Below, one piece after another: positions 24,491-36,312 of a DNA stretch of 64,000 nt; position 1 is the first letter of the stretch; each line of letters starts with the position of its first letter. The stretch is taken from NCBI RefSeq assembly GCF_002878395.1, contig NC_061119.1, positions 17,550,983-17,614,982 of the forward strand, written 5' to 3'. Both the position numbers and the translations under genes were made by a program. The notes beneath the pieces are model-generated. The model made no database searches and was not told where the DNA came from. It saw only the letters and a program-made list of their open reading frames with translations. This DNA comes from Capsicum annuum (taxonomy: Eukaryota > Streptophyta > Magnoliopsida > Solanales > Solanaceae).

Positions 24491-26794
24491 TGTCATGACC
24501 CGAGCCGGGACCCTAGCCGTAACGAGCATCCCAAATCATGAAGGCCCGGGCACCCCTTTATTTTTGGTAATCACGTACAACATTCATACAATATAAAGAA
24601 TTTGCAGAAAAATATACAAAACGGAATCATGGCCAATCTCATAACATTTGAATAATTTGAAAAGAAATTCTTAATATTCAAAACATATGAAACCTATTTG
24701 TGAAATCTCAAACATTACAAGATTCAACATATGTCTAAAACAAAAATGGGACAAAGCCCCCAATCAGACCATGAATCAAACAAATGATAATATTTATATA
24801 AGACTAGCCTTCCGGAATAGAGAAGGCTCTCAATACAAATGTACTAGTACACAGAATAATCCAAAAACAAAATATGTATTTTTATAAAACATAGGTGAGA
24901 GCATTTCATAAATCTCATATCATCTTGAAATAGCTGAAAACACATGGTCATAAATCTGAAACTTTCAAATACATATTCTACAATTCACGACTCTACTCTT
25001 TATATTACTTCTTAGCCAGATGGTACACCCTACAAATTTTCTATTCCACAGTCTATATGGAATCCTCCCTTGACTCGGCGGCCAAGACCCCAACCCTAGT
25101 TTTCCACAAGGGTTGGAGTCTTTGTTTCTCTTCTACGCCATTGGACCATCGCCAGCATACAATTTTTCTTTCGGTGACATAACCCATGTCAGAAAATCAT
25201 GGCTTTGGGCAATGAGTCATATGACTCGCGCCTTCTTTGGGTAACCATCTAACTCTCTTAAGCCCAGTTTTTTAGATTTTTTAAATCATATCCTCTTTGA
25301 AAAAGTTGATTCTTTTTTAATATCTTTGGGCACATCAAAATAGGGTATCGTCATACCCAGACTTGTAAGACATGTCACAACATATCTACTACCCTTATCT
25401 ATTTCCAAAAGAGGTTTAGTAACCACCTAAAAGATCTACCATTTGAACAAAAGTTCATATTTCAAAATAGTTGAAAAACCAAACCGTTCTCAATACTTAT
25501 TCTACGATGGTCACCCTTTTCAATTACTTTTGGGCATTCTAAATAGAAATCATGATCATCATAAAACAAGTAAAGTACTCTTCCATTGTCTCATGAAAAC
25601 AATTCAATTTATACATAACGGGATAAAACATTTTACAATTTTTGTAATTCATTCTCAACATGTAAAATTGATACAATTTCATAGTAAAAGAGGGAATTAC
25701 ATATCCTATGCTCTAATTTAAGTTCACAATCTAATCATCATGTCACACAAAATAAAATTCAAGTTTAGGGCTTCATACCATAATTTTTGCAACACTTCAT
25801 CAAGATGTAATAATTTCAATACAAGTTTATCCGTTATCTTGAAACAATTTTGTATATACAGATATATATTCTTCACAACTAATTTGAAAACCAAAAATCA
25901 ATGCCCATGGGGTTTAGGATAATCCCATGTACCTTATGTCGTTTAGTTTGAAGATTTAAACTCTAATCTTGACCCTTTTCTTAAAATCTTGAACTTAGAG
26001 GAAACCCTAGTTTGGTCTTGTTCTTGAGAGTGGAGAGGAAATTGAGATGTTGTAAAATTGATAATAGATGGATTATAACACTTAGGGTATGATTTAAATC
26101 GTGTGGGAGAAGTTTGGGGTGAGGAAAATACCAAAATACCCCTAGGGAAAGTACGTACAAGTTGCAGAAATTTTCAGTTGATGACTTGAGTTGATAACTT
26201 ATCAACTAGTTGATGACTTATCAACTTAAGTCGTCACTATGGTAGCTAGGATGGTTATGGGGTGATGACTTGGGTTGATAAGTCGTCACTTGGGTGACGG
26301 CCTATCACCTCTTGTCATCACTTGAAGCTGGAATTGGTCACACACTGGTTAAGGCTGACGACTTGGGTTGATAAGTCGTCACGTAGTTTATGGCCTATCA
26401 CCTCAAGTCGTCACCTTGTTGACACACAGACACTTCAAAGTAAAATGAGCATAACTTTCCACTCAGATATCGGATGAAGGTGAAACCAGTGGAGTTGGAA
26501 AGAAAACTCAAAGACCTTTCATTTGATATATAGTAGGCCCTCTAAATCGTTATATAAACTAAGTTATGGTCGATGGAATTTGACCCAAGTTGAGACATTC
26601 ACCAAAACTTAATCGATATATTTCAACTCGTCTTTTGAGTTAGGGAATTTTTGTGACCTCAATTCATATTCAAAGGTATTAACACACTATAGGATTGATC
26701 ATCACACATGTATTAACAAAGAATCATTGGGTTCGGACCTATGCACATAGAAAAGGCGGTTCAAACTTTAGTTCGAAAAGTGCGGGGTGTTACA
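24491..26794 (-). repeat. 5' LTR (right), 2,304 bp
   Basis: Starts TGTCATGACCCGAGCC and ends CGGGGTGTTACA. Collinear with the left LTR. Many differences are C/T or G/A, as expected for old methylated DNA. The second cassette array lies at about 26178-26425. Confidence 0.92.
26178..26425. repeat. GACGAC...GATAAGTCGTC cassette array, right LTR
   Basis: Same three-module layout as 17680-17930, e.g. GATGACTTGGGTTGATAAGT at about 26262 and GACGACTTGGGTTGATAAGT at about 26357, each followed by CGTCAC. Confidence 0.75.
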
Positions 26795-27088
26795 TCTAAA
26801 CGTACAAGATTGAAGTAGCAAAATTCATGTATGAAGTTAAGAAAATTGAATTTGAGAAGTCACATCATATAACTGAAGTGCACCTCTTTTGCGAGCACAG
26901 TAGTTAGTAGAATCAATTTTTCAACATAGAGGTTGTATTTGTTTGCACTTAGTGAAAGTGTAAATTTTAAGGAAGAAGGACATAGGCTGGCCATTTTAAA
27001 AAAATAATGGACCATAATTAAAAAGGTGGACATGCTGTAACCAGTCGACTAAAGTAATCCCCTTTTTAGCCATTTGGCCCAATTGGGC

Positions 27089-27325
27089 ACATGCAGTTTC
27101 TAGACTCAATTGATACACGTTTATACCACATTGATACACTTTTATACTATATTGATACACTTTTTAAAAAAGAGAAAGAAAATTCTATGCAAGCACATGC
27201 AGTCCCTATACCCAATTGATACTTTTTTTTACCACATTAATACACCTTTATACTACATCGATACACTTGCAGTGTCCATATACTCAATTGATACTCTCTT
27301 ATACTAGATTGATACATTTTTAGAA
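27089..27325. repeat. 'ATTGATACACTTTTATACTAC' repeat block
   Basis: Three blocks start at or near (ACAT)GCAG (27089, 27195, about 27266). Each is followed by 'caattgatac' and one or two further 'cattgatacac' phrases about 24 bp apart. Degenerate and non-coding. Confidence 0.65.
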
Positions 27326-28373
27326 TGCATTTAAAAATTATATAGAGTCCAATAAAATATGTATCTAAATAATAATTGCAGTTAAAAATTGTATAGGATG
27401 TGTATAAAGATGCTATAATTATTATATAGAATATGTATATATATAGAAAATGTATCGTTATTAGATATAAATATTTATCTTTAAGAATTGTATTATATTA
27501 AAAGTATATGGTATTGTATTTTATTGTATAAATAAGTAAAACTAAACAAAACAAATAGTATGTTATTTCAATAATGTTGGTGAATGCAAAATAATCAGAA
27601 AAAAAAAGTAATTACTCAATTGTTTAAAAAGAATAAAAAAAAAAGTAGAATCTTTAAAAAGGAGCCAAAAAAGTATAGGTTGAATTTTAAGATAAATTTA
27701 ATAGGTTGGAGCATGTTTTGCTCTGTTTAGAGGTACCAATCTTATTTTGTGTGTTGCATTTTATTATGTGTACTCGGTCCTGTTTTACTACTTTTTTTTT
27801 TGTCAAGAAAAGAGGTTAACTGGGTTAAGGTTATGCCGATGACTATTTAATGGGTATTTAATTATGGGTGCTATTTTTGTGGTATTATTTTAATTTTAGG
27901 TGCTATTTTTGTCTTTTCTCCTAATTTTAATGGTTCAGACTTTAGGTCATTTAATACATTTATTTTTATTATGATTTAAGCACTTAATTGATCTAAATGA
28001 GTCTTAGCCATTAAGATCTAGAACAAAGTAATACTATTAAAAGGTATTCTTGTATATATAATACTCACCACTACTTCATCCATAATAATTTGTCACCACT
28101 ACTTACCACATTTGTTGTCAAGATCACCAGCATCATTGTTAGCCACCATTGTAGACAAAATTACAAAGGTTTTGTTTGACAAAAAAAATATATTTATCTT
28201 GAAAATAATGAGTTATTTTATAGCAATTTTTAAATTTTAACATGATAAAATGTGAGAAGAAATGATAATTTTATTATACTTTTGAATTCTAGTTGCTAAT
28301 AACAATTAGTATTTGTTAGAACAATTGAGATAAAGTAAAAATGTAATTACTATGCCTTTTAAATGAAAATGAG

Positions 28374-28455
28374 TACATACATAGATTTCATAAAAGATAA
28401 AAATTATTTTTCTATACATACATAGATTTCATAAAAGATAAAAATTATTTTTCTT
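28374..28455. repeat. 41-bp tandem duplication
   Basis: TACATACATAGATTTCATAA and the following 21 bp occur twice in succession (28374-28414 and 28415-28455) with almost no difference, so this is a recent slippage event. Confidence 0.9.
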
Positions 28456-28837
28456 TGTCATTAAAAATATTTTATTAAATAAAAATGATTTCAATTCCCT
28501 CTTTACTAAATTGTAAAAGGAAAAGAAAAAAGGGACAAAAATATATCGCTGTCTTGACGAAAAAAATTAAACCACTCAAATAAAAATAATTTCTTATGGT
28601 CAACAGTAGACATGTCCTAGTTGGCTTATCAATAGGGTTAAGTATCTCTCTACGAATTTTACCGTTTATGTGACAATTTTTTCTTGTATCTCCTCGCTAT
28701 ATTCGAAGCAAAAAATTCTCAATCTGAGAAATATATAATTCAATGACAGATCTTTATTACGGCATTATAGAAAAAATTCATGTGGTTATTAATGAGATGG
28801 TTTATCTACTAAAGTCTTGCAACTATAAAGGTGTACA

Positions 28838-28916
28838 ACAACAACAAATCCAGTGTGTTCTCACAAAGTGGGGTTTAGGGATGGTAAGATGTACACAGTC
28901 CATACCGCTACCTCCG
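28838..28916 (+). mobile_element. Solanaceae-type SINE fragment
   Basis: The sequence ACAACAACAAATCCAGTGTG, then CACAAAGTGGGGTTTAGGGA and GTACACAGTCCATACCGCTACC, matches the familiar Solanaceae SINE core (CCCACAAGTGGGGTCTGGGGAGGGTA...GTACGCAGACCTTACC). It stops at CTACCTCCGAAG, right where the dispersed repeat copy 2 starts, so it is truncated. Confidence 0.6.
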
Positions 28917-28917
28917 A

Positions 28918-29862
28918 AGATACATATACAACTTATACATTTTGATTCTTTTATAATTAAGTTCTACATATTTTCATTTTGTAAGATTAATTAATATGAT
29001 GTTTGTCATTTCATTTATGATTTTATCATCGATTACTTTTTAGATTCATTTATATATCTTGCAAATCTTAAATTTCTCTTTTTTTATAATCATGAGACTA
29101 TTTCTATGTTTGCATTTGTTGTTTTTCAAGTTTATTTTGATAATCGGGTTAGTACTATTATCTAATTTTATATTATATACACTTCATTTTTGTTATTGGT
29201 TAGCTAAAATCAGTATAAATTTTAAATTATTCCTTTTATAATATATTCACATTAGAAACAAATTAAAGCTTATTTTTCTGTGTTTGATTGGATTTATTAT
29301 CTCTAATATCTTTATTTTGAAACAAATCAATCCTTAGAAAATTGAATAGCGTTTAAATAAAATCTATCAATATTATATATATGCTGGTGGCTGAGACATC
29401 GACATCTAAATTTTTGAAGTAGCAGATTATTTCGATGAATTGTCAACATAATGATTCAATGTTATAGGGATTATTAGTGACAACACTCATGAGGGTTTTT
29501 TGCGGTGACAATCATTTCTCGTATGAAAAATGTATCTTAATTTTATAATTTTGGAGTCTATTTTGTTTGGGATTATTTGGATTGCTTGTTTTTTTTTGTT
29601 TGAAACTAATTATGATCAATATTTAATTACATGTTTTTGTTAATTTCTTGACTTTAAATTACTATTTTGTTTAGCATTAAACTCATTTATTCTGTAAATT
29701 CATAATATTTTGATTGATTATGAAAATCAAGAGAAGCCGGAGTGAGGGTGAGTGTGAATTGACCTCTTTTCAATTTTATGTAAGTTGACTATGTGAAAGA
29801 CTTAGTCAACTAAAAAACTTAATGAGGCAAACAGAATATAAATAAGCAATAAATTTAGCAAA
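28918..29862 (+). repeat. Dispersed repeat, copy 2 (partner at 2105-2960)
   Basis: Collinear with copy 1 but with about 85 bp more between 'tgagacatcgac' and 'ttttttgcggtgac'. Same order of blocks through 'ttgactatgtgaaagactt' and 'aacagaatataaataagca'. A 60-residue frame (29059-29241) is AT-rich and fortuitous. Identity of the element is unknown. Confidence 0.7.
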
Positions 29863-30360
29863 TTAAAGTAAAAAAGTGACACATAATTTTTATATTGATT
29901 TGAAACACAAGTGTCGAGCCTACTTTCAATCTCTTGGATTACTAGAGTTTTTCTAGAGCTTCAATGTTAACTTGAATACATATCTTATTTTTTCTGTAGT
30001 TTATCCTGAATTATAATTAGTTTTATCAAATATACAACCTCTATTTGTATAACTTTTTATTTTTCTCTCCTTTCTTTTGTTCTAACAAGTAATAAAACTG
30101 ATATAGTGAAGTCGCAAAAATAAAGATTTAAAAAAAAAAGCACAGGTAAAGTTGTACGAAGAATTCCTTAGCATAAGTCTCCTTTTATAGGCAACATCAA
30201 ATTAAATCGTTGGAGAATTTTAATATAGAGTGCACCGTTGAAGAGTCTTTAATGTTTTCTTGATTTTAGAGATTGCAATTTTTCTTTCTTTCTACTCTGC
30301 TTAAACTTTTGAGGGTAACCCAAAGGATACAATAAATTTTGAAAATTATGAATATACTCA

Positions 30361-30394
<34 letters not shown>

Positions 30395-31420
30395 CACGTA
30401 TCAGATATGTTTATATAATCTTCTTTCTTTTCGATTTTTGATTTTCTTTCGCTAAGTCTGTATTTGAGATTTTTTTTCCTTTGGATGTTGTGTCTGATTT
30501 TCATCGGGAATCTCCTATTTGTCTTCTTTTCTTGTTATGTAGACTGATTCCTCAAATTATTGGACTGGTGATAGTTGTCTCTTAATTTCTTTCCGTTAAT
30601 GATTTTGTTTGTCCTTGATTCCATCAATATTAATTTATTTACTTCCTTGGTTCCATCAATATTTTTTTTATTCGATCTGTTGATTTTTCTTTCAGATGTA
30701 ACTTCTTTTTGATGTATCTAAGGATTGTCATTATTAAAACATATTAGTTCTATCAACCTTTCCCTTTTTTGTAATTGATTTAGTGTATTGAAAAATCAAA
30801 ATCTGATAAATTGAATCGATAATACATAAATCAGATCAAATTGATCAATACACCCTTAATAAGTTGGTTTGACTTTCAAGGGTGACTTCTTTTTAATATA
30901 TCTAATGATTGCCATCATTAAATCATAATTGTGCTATCAGGTGAATGATATATATAACATGGGATCAATTATTTATGGACTAAATATATTGGATCTCAAT
31001 TTAGCATACTACTTACTGTATACTTAACATTTATGAATTATGCTTTCTATTGCTACACTCGTATTAATTTTTAGCTCTTTGTGGCTTTTCTTTATATTTC
31101 TGTTGTTTATTTCGTCTTCATAATAATGACAGTGTGTTTGGTGAAGTTTATTTTGGTGATCCAATTAATACTGCCATATAACTTTGCAGTGTCACACGGC
31201 TAGCTACTATATTTATTTATTTGATATATGTGTTTGACATAAAAGAAGTTGAGTAATTATTTTAAGTGACAAAATAAAGTTGTGACTTCAACTAAAAAAA
31301 TGTATGGTTAAGTAACATTCGGAAAATTTGACCCACTAGCTTTGCGCAAAGAAGTTAAACTCCAAATAATTTAATGTAGCTTAACTTGTGTTGTAATTTT
31401 CTTGTTGATTCTTCTTTCAA
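29863..31420. other. Unassigned AT-rich interval
   Basis: No gene or element recognised. Contains a (TA)13 run at 30369-30394. Confidence 0.45.
30369..30394. repeat. (TA)n microsatellite
   Basis: Thirteen uninterrupted TA units. Confidence 0.95.
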
Positions 31421-31980
31421 CGTGAATACGAGATAATATCTTAAATGTCCACTTAACTATCAGTTTTTCTCTCATAAAGTTATTTTAATTTTTATTTCAA
31501 CACAAAAGTTACTCAATTATGAATTTTTTTATTTGATTAAAAATGTTTTAAATGAATATCTTTTTATTTTTTAAAATTCTAATCATAAATAAAAATTCTA
31601 CGTCAACAAAAATTTAATGAAAATGTCAACTAAATAAATTGAGTGACTTCAGTGTAACATCCATGGCTGAGTGACTTTTGAGTTAACAACAAAACTTTTA
31701 GACGTGAATATGAGATACTATCTTAGATGCCCACTCAACTATGAGTTTTTTCCTCATAAAGTTATTTTAATTTTTATTTCAACACAAAAGTTACTCAACT
31801 ATAAATGTTTTATTTGATTAAAAATGTTTTAAATGAATATCTTTTTATTTCTTGAAATTCTTTTTATAAATAAAAATTCTATGTCAATAAAAATTTAACG
31901 AAAAGATCAACTGAGTGACTTCAGTAGTATAACATCCATGGCTGAATGACTTTTGAGTTAACAACTAAACTTGAGTGAAG
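31421..31980. repeat. 281-bp tandem duplication
   Basis: CGTGAATACGAGATAATATC at 31421 recurs as CGTGAATATGAGATACTATC at 31702. The following ~270 bp stay collinear ('cataaagttattttaatttt', 'caacacaaaagttactcaa', 'acatccatggctga'). Two copies, diverged by scattered substitutions. Non-coding. Confidence 0.88.
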
Positions 31981-31984
31981 TTCT

Positions 31985-32355
31985 AAGAAAAAACTCGTAG
32001 TTGAGTAGTCAACTGAGATATTTATATCTGTGAATGCAGGCTTCAAGTTGTTAGTTAATAATTAGCGAGTTAGTTTTTAATACGATGTCAATTTAAGACT
32101 AGTGATTGTTATAATGAAACTTTATCATAATTAATTACCTAGATTTCTTTAGTAATATTCCAATAACACCAATAACATATCTAGGAAGAACTTGATAAGC
32201 AGATTTGGGGAGAGTAGAATGACTCAAAAGTGTGGCCTACTTATTCAATGAAGTGAGTTTGCACGTCATGAGGTCTGAGGTTCAATTTTCAATTAAGACA
32301 AACAATAGGTGATTTCTTGTACCTGTTGTTGATGGGAGGTGACAAAAAATAATAA
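31985..32355. other. Unassigned interval
   Basis: Nothing recognised between the 281-bp duplication and the first MITE. Confidence 0.4.
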
Positions 32356-32357
32356 TA

Positions 32358-32602
32358 CCCTCTCTGTCTCATTTCATGTGCACTTTCCTTTCTGATCTGT
32401 TTCAAATAGAATGTCACATTTCCTTATTTGTTATCTATTTAAAGGTAAATTTCTCTATTACATTTATTGATTTCACTTAATTTTAAAAATAATACTTTTT
32501 TATTTTTACTTTTCTAAGAAGGACAATTTAGTAAGATTAACAAAATTCTTACTTACTTTCAAAGCCGGTCAAAAGGTGACACACAAAAAGAAACAGAGGG
32601 AG
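32358..32602. mobile_element. Stowaway-like MITE, 245 bp
   Basis: The left end is CCCTCTCTGTCTCATTTCAT. The right end, reverse-complemented, is CTCCCTCTGTTTCTTTTTGTG. Both fit the CTCCCTC(C/T)GT ends of Stowaway (Tc1/mariner) MITEs. A TA precedes the left end; the right TA is altered to CA. AT-rich, no coding. Confidence 0.75.
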
Positions 32603-33645
32603 CAATAATCTTAGTAATACTTAATTTTAATATTATTTACAATTATGATTTTGACCAAGATCAAACTTTAAATATTTTAGCATGAATTTACGAGAGCATG
32701 ATATTAAAATTTTACAATTCATATGATGGATTTAGACGTACTACCTCTAACTAAAGTCAATGATGAACTAACCATGGTTGAGTTCTCTTTGCATTAACCC
32801 TCTTCCTCTCTCATCTCATTTCAAAAGACCTACTAAATTTATAAGGTTTTCAGCCCACTGATTTTCAATTTGGGACGTGCGATCTCCAATTCCTCCAATT
32901 TTCAAGATTTGATGATTTTTTTTTTTTTTTTGAAAAGTAGTTCAATATGCATTTCTTTGTTCAATTTATTTGTCTGATGACATGACATGAAATTTAAGAA
33001 ATTCAAAATACGTGAACGAATTTTGTATAACAAAATCTAAATAAAAATAACATTGTAATATCCAAATAAGTAAATCTAAAATAAATTATCCTACAATTTT
33101 ATCTCAATCAAACATACGGTAAACCCATTAAAAAATTAATTATCTATTATTGGTCATACCAAACGATAGGTTTAGACGTGCGGGTCAACTAATAAGCGCA
33201 CCCTACATACTAACCACGGTAAACTACAAAATAACCATAGTTAACTTCTCCCATTAGCCCTCTTTCTCTCTCCTCTCATTTCAAAAAAGATTTTCAAATC
33301 TATATATTTTGTTAATATGGAAAATCAACCATTAATGGAATTTTAATGGGAGAAATATCGACGACCCCGAAAACGACCCCGTTTAACATGGGATATTGGT
33401 CCTCTAATCCCACCAAGTCAACCTCCAATTCCACCAATTTCCAAAGTTTGAAAATTACTTAATATATATTTCTTCTCTTTTAACTAGCTCACTCCGTTTC
33501 AAAATTATCGACCAGTCTCATTTATGAAATATGTATGTTATTTTAATACTATCCTTAATATTAAATAATTAAATAAAATGTATATACTTAAATTTATTTT
33601 TTAAAAGAATAATTAATATAACTAATTTGGTAAAATAAGATACTA
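32603..33645. other. Unassigned interval with a diverged internal duplication
   Basis: Two related stretches (about 32720-32870 and 33170-33300) share 'ggtttagacgt', 'taacca.ggtt' and a 'ctcttcctctctcatctcatttc' phrase. A poly-T run lies at 32916-32931. A lone CTCACTCCGTTTCAAAATTA near 33487 resembles one MITE end without a partner. Confidence 0.45.
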
Positions 33646-34175
33646 CTCCCTTTAGTTCAAAATAAATGAATTCTTGAGGTATTTTTTAAAATTACACAAA
33701 TACACAACTTATGTTTTCAATATTACAAAAAATCTCAACTCCCTAAATATATTACAAAAATCTCAACTCCCTAAATATATTACAAAAATCTCACATATAC
33801 ACAAAATGTTATGTATATGTTGGCTATGTTATGTATATTAATAGGAAGAAAGAGTAAAATAATTTAAAAAGTGAGAGAGATCTAGTGTAATTACTTTTAA
33901 AATGTTGGTATTTATGTTATTTATACTTTTTTTAATGTCCAAAATAAGTGGATTATTCATTCTTCAAGAGACATGTTGAAAATTTCTTTTAATTTTACCC
34001 ATTATTTACAGTTTCTAGGTTTTGTGTTCCAAGAGATTTAATTAAATTTCAAAATTAGTTTGATAATATCTAGAAGGTTAAACATGGAAAGTAAAATATA
34101 GTTTTTGTCGTAGTTTCTTTTTCTTAATAGGTGTACATTGAGGCAAAAAATTCATTTCTTTTGGATTAGAGGGAG
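33646..34175. mobile_element. Stowaway-like MITE, about 530 bp
   Basis: Left CTCCCTTTAGTTCAAAATAA. Right end reverse-complemented CTCCCTCTAATCCAAAAGAA. The inverted match continues through ATGAATT for about 30 bp. TA target duplications flank both ends (33644-33645 and 34176-34177). An internal 'ctcaactccctaaatatatt' phrase is repeated twice in tandem near 33740-33790. Confidence 0.82.
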
Positions 34176-34177
34176 TA

Positions 34178-35122
34178 ATAAATATTTTCTTAAGGTGAGT
34201 ATCAAGTCAACAAATACCAACTAAAAGGATGAAGTAGGTAATATGTATTTCTTAGTTTAAATTTATTTGCCGGCAAGAAGTTAGAGAAAGTAAAAAGACT
34301 TGAATTTTGTGGACGTAAACTAAAGATATGCAGAATATACTAAAATGCCATTTGATTTGCAATTTTTTCAAAAAGTAGTTAAATATGTATTCCTTCAATT
34401 TCAATTTGTTTGTTTCATTTTTACTTGGTACGAAGTTTAAGAAAGTAAGAAACTTTTGAATCTTGTTGTGGTTTGAACTAAAGATCTATACTATGTACCA
34501 AAATTTTATTTAATCTTGTGGTCTTGAATATGACAAGTAGAAATTCGGAATTATAGAGTTGCCAAAAGGACGAAAAAAATGTTCTTTTTGGTGCATTTGT
34601 GAAGTTCGTGTATGTCAAGAAAATTGCTATAATATGTGAATTCTAAGTTGTTTGAGTAGGATTTGTATGTGAAAATCATAAGGAAGTTGGCGGGGTAATG
34701 TGAAATATGAACTAGACATAACTATTCATCATTTGGCTATAAAGTTTGCAGTTGAAAGTAGAAAGTTTTAGTTTTTGAAGTGATGTTTGGACATGCATTT
34801 TAGTTGGAAAAAGTCTAAAGTTTTATCAGTTAAAGTCCAAAATATTCAAAAACTAGTCTGAGCCTGTACTTGAGAACTTGAAAATATTTGAAAGTCAAAT
34901 TTTAAAATTCTTATCAAATTCCATTGCCAAAAATATAATTGAAGATCAATTCTAAATATCTACTCTCAAACTCAATGGCCAAGCGCAATCCAAGAATGAT
35001 GATAAAACCTATGTTGTGTGGATACTTTGACAGTTTGACTAGAGTCCATGGGCAGATTTGGGGGAAAGTTGAGATTTTAATTTCTCAAAACGAAAGATAA
35101 ATTAAATTTAAGACATGGGAAA
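34178..35122. other. Unassigned interval
   Basis: No gene. Two related stretches (about 34230-34340 and 34370-34500) share 'aaatatgtatt', 'gaagttt.agaaagta', 'gacttgaat' and 'aactaaagat', so they are probably remains of one MITE family. Confidence 0.45.
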
Positions 35123-35127
35123 TGACA

Positions 35128-36216
35128 TGTTATTTTTCAATGTTTTCGGGTACAACAGAAATCTGTATTTTATGTAAAATACACTTCAACCAAGTTCAAG
35201 ATCAAAGCTTTGTCAAGAACAACTTTGAAGTATCAACACCTTCAACACAAGATCAAAGTGATCTATTCAAGAAGTGTGTTATTGTTTCAAAAATAAGATG
35301 AAACACAAATTTAAAACCAAGTCCTCTGACTTCACGGAGTGTCCTTAATAAATAATTCCCCTCACTGTACCTGAGGTTATCAAATTTTCTTCCCAGGATA
35401 AAATGGCTTTCAATCCAACAATAGTGGTACCTCAAATTATTGGATTCGTCGAACTCACTCAACAACTAATGATCACAATGAGTTTTGGTAGAGAAGAAGA
35501 GTGTTTTTCTGTCAAAAATCATGTTAATACCTGAGGAATATGTTAAGTATTTATAGCCTTAATATGTCCCTTCGGAAAGGATGCATTGGTTCTGAAAAAA
35601 GGCACTTTTTCAGTACAGTCATGTCACTTGCGCTTAGTCTGTGCTGGACCTGCGCCTGATCTGCGGCCACAGGTGACACTGCCAAATTCCAGTAGCTATC
35701 TACGCTACACCTGCACTGGACCTATGGCCACAGGTCACCAGGTATGTGCGCAGGTCACTTATTTGCGTAAAACTGTGTGCCTTTTATCTTGAAGGGTCGC
35801 ATCCCTTCGAGGTGCGTTGTGCATGCGTTTGCATGGCATCCGAAATGCGCCACACATGGAGAAAAATATTTCTATCAGATTATTTGGATTAAAATTTCAC
35901 TTATTCATAAATCTCATTGATCAATCATTTGACAAATCCAAATTCAAATCCAAATCCGAAGCCGAAGCCGAAGCTGAAGCCGAGCCGAGCGAGTGAAGAC
36001 GACGATGGTGCAAAGAACCTCTTGGTTCTTGCCTCACTTACCATGTGGAGTAAGTGCTACTTATTATAAATATTTGAAAGTTCCCTTCTCTCACCAATAT
36101 GGGAGAATTAGTGGACTTTCCATTTTTTAGTACACTTTTCATTTTAGTGTGAAATCATTTTTCCTCTACTATATTTTCCTCCATTTTTCATTCACACACA
36201 CACTTTGAACCCAACA
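35128..36216 (-). repeat. Outer copia 3' LTR (left), 1,089 bp
   Basis: Starts TGTTATTTTTCAATG and ends TTGAACCCAACA. The minus-strand TATA box (GCTATAAATACT) lies at 35547-35558. About 270 bp (35598-35870), GC-richer with CCTGCGC/CCACAGGT phrases, is absent from the other LTR. Confidence 0.88.
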
Positions 36217-36307
36217 ATCTCCCTCATGTATGGGAAATGGCTATTTTTTGAAGAATTTACGGACAAGTATGTGGTCATTTAGCAAAGACTGATTGCAACT
36301 GGATAAG
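36217..36307 (-). other. Outer copia 3' untranslated tail, distal part
   Basis: Starts with the polypurine tract and continues to the Sirevirus insertion. The other half resumes at 52531. A 100-residue minus-strand frame at 36241-36543 crosses the junction and is accidental. Confidence 0.6.
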
Positions 36308-36312
36308 TGGGT

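Larger units (their letters stand above)
15914..26794 (-). mobile_element. Complete minus-strand LTR retroelement without coding capacity (LARD-like)
   Basis: Paired LTRs (15914-18300 and 24491-26794) are bounded by a perfect 5-bp target duplication TCTAA (15909-15913 and 26795-26799). The initiator-Met primer site on the minus strand (24475-24486) and the polypurine tract AAGGGGGAGAT (18303-18313, minus) show that transcription runs right to left. The interior is 6,190 bp, of which 2,431 bp is a later solo LTR plus its duplication, leaving about 3.76 kb with no gag or pol motif. In a sampled 150-bp stretch (from about 16074 and 24654) I counted roughly 14 differences, so the insertion is not recent. 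A Ty3/gypsy Tekay/Del-like ancestry is inferred from LTR length, termini and primer site. Confidence 0.9.
26800..28837. other. Unassigned AT-rich interval with short repeats
   Basis: No gene found. Contains a 'cattgatacac'-rich repeat block, a 41-bp tandem pair and homopolymer runs. The plus-strand frame at 28743-28994 runs from unique DNA through the SINE core into the dispersed repeat and is not a real gene. Confidence 0.5.

Noticed and set aside
28743..28994. 83-residue frame
   Set aside because: Runs from unique DNA through the SINE core into the dispersed repeat; no domain.
33487..33645. A further MITE starting CTCACTCCGTTTC
   Set aside because: Only one end found; no inverted partner or target duplication.
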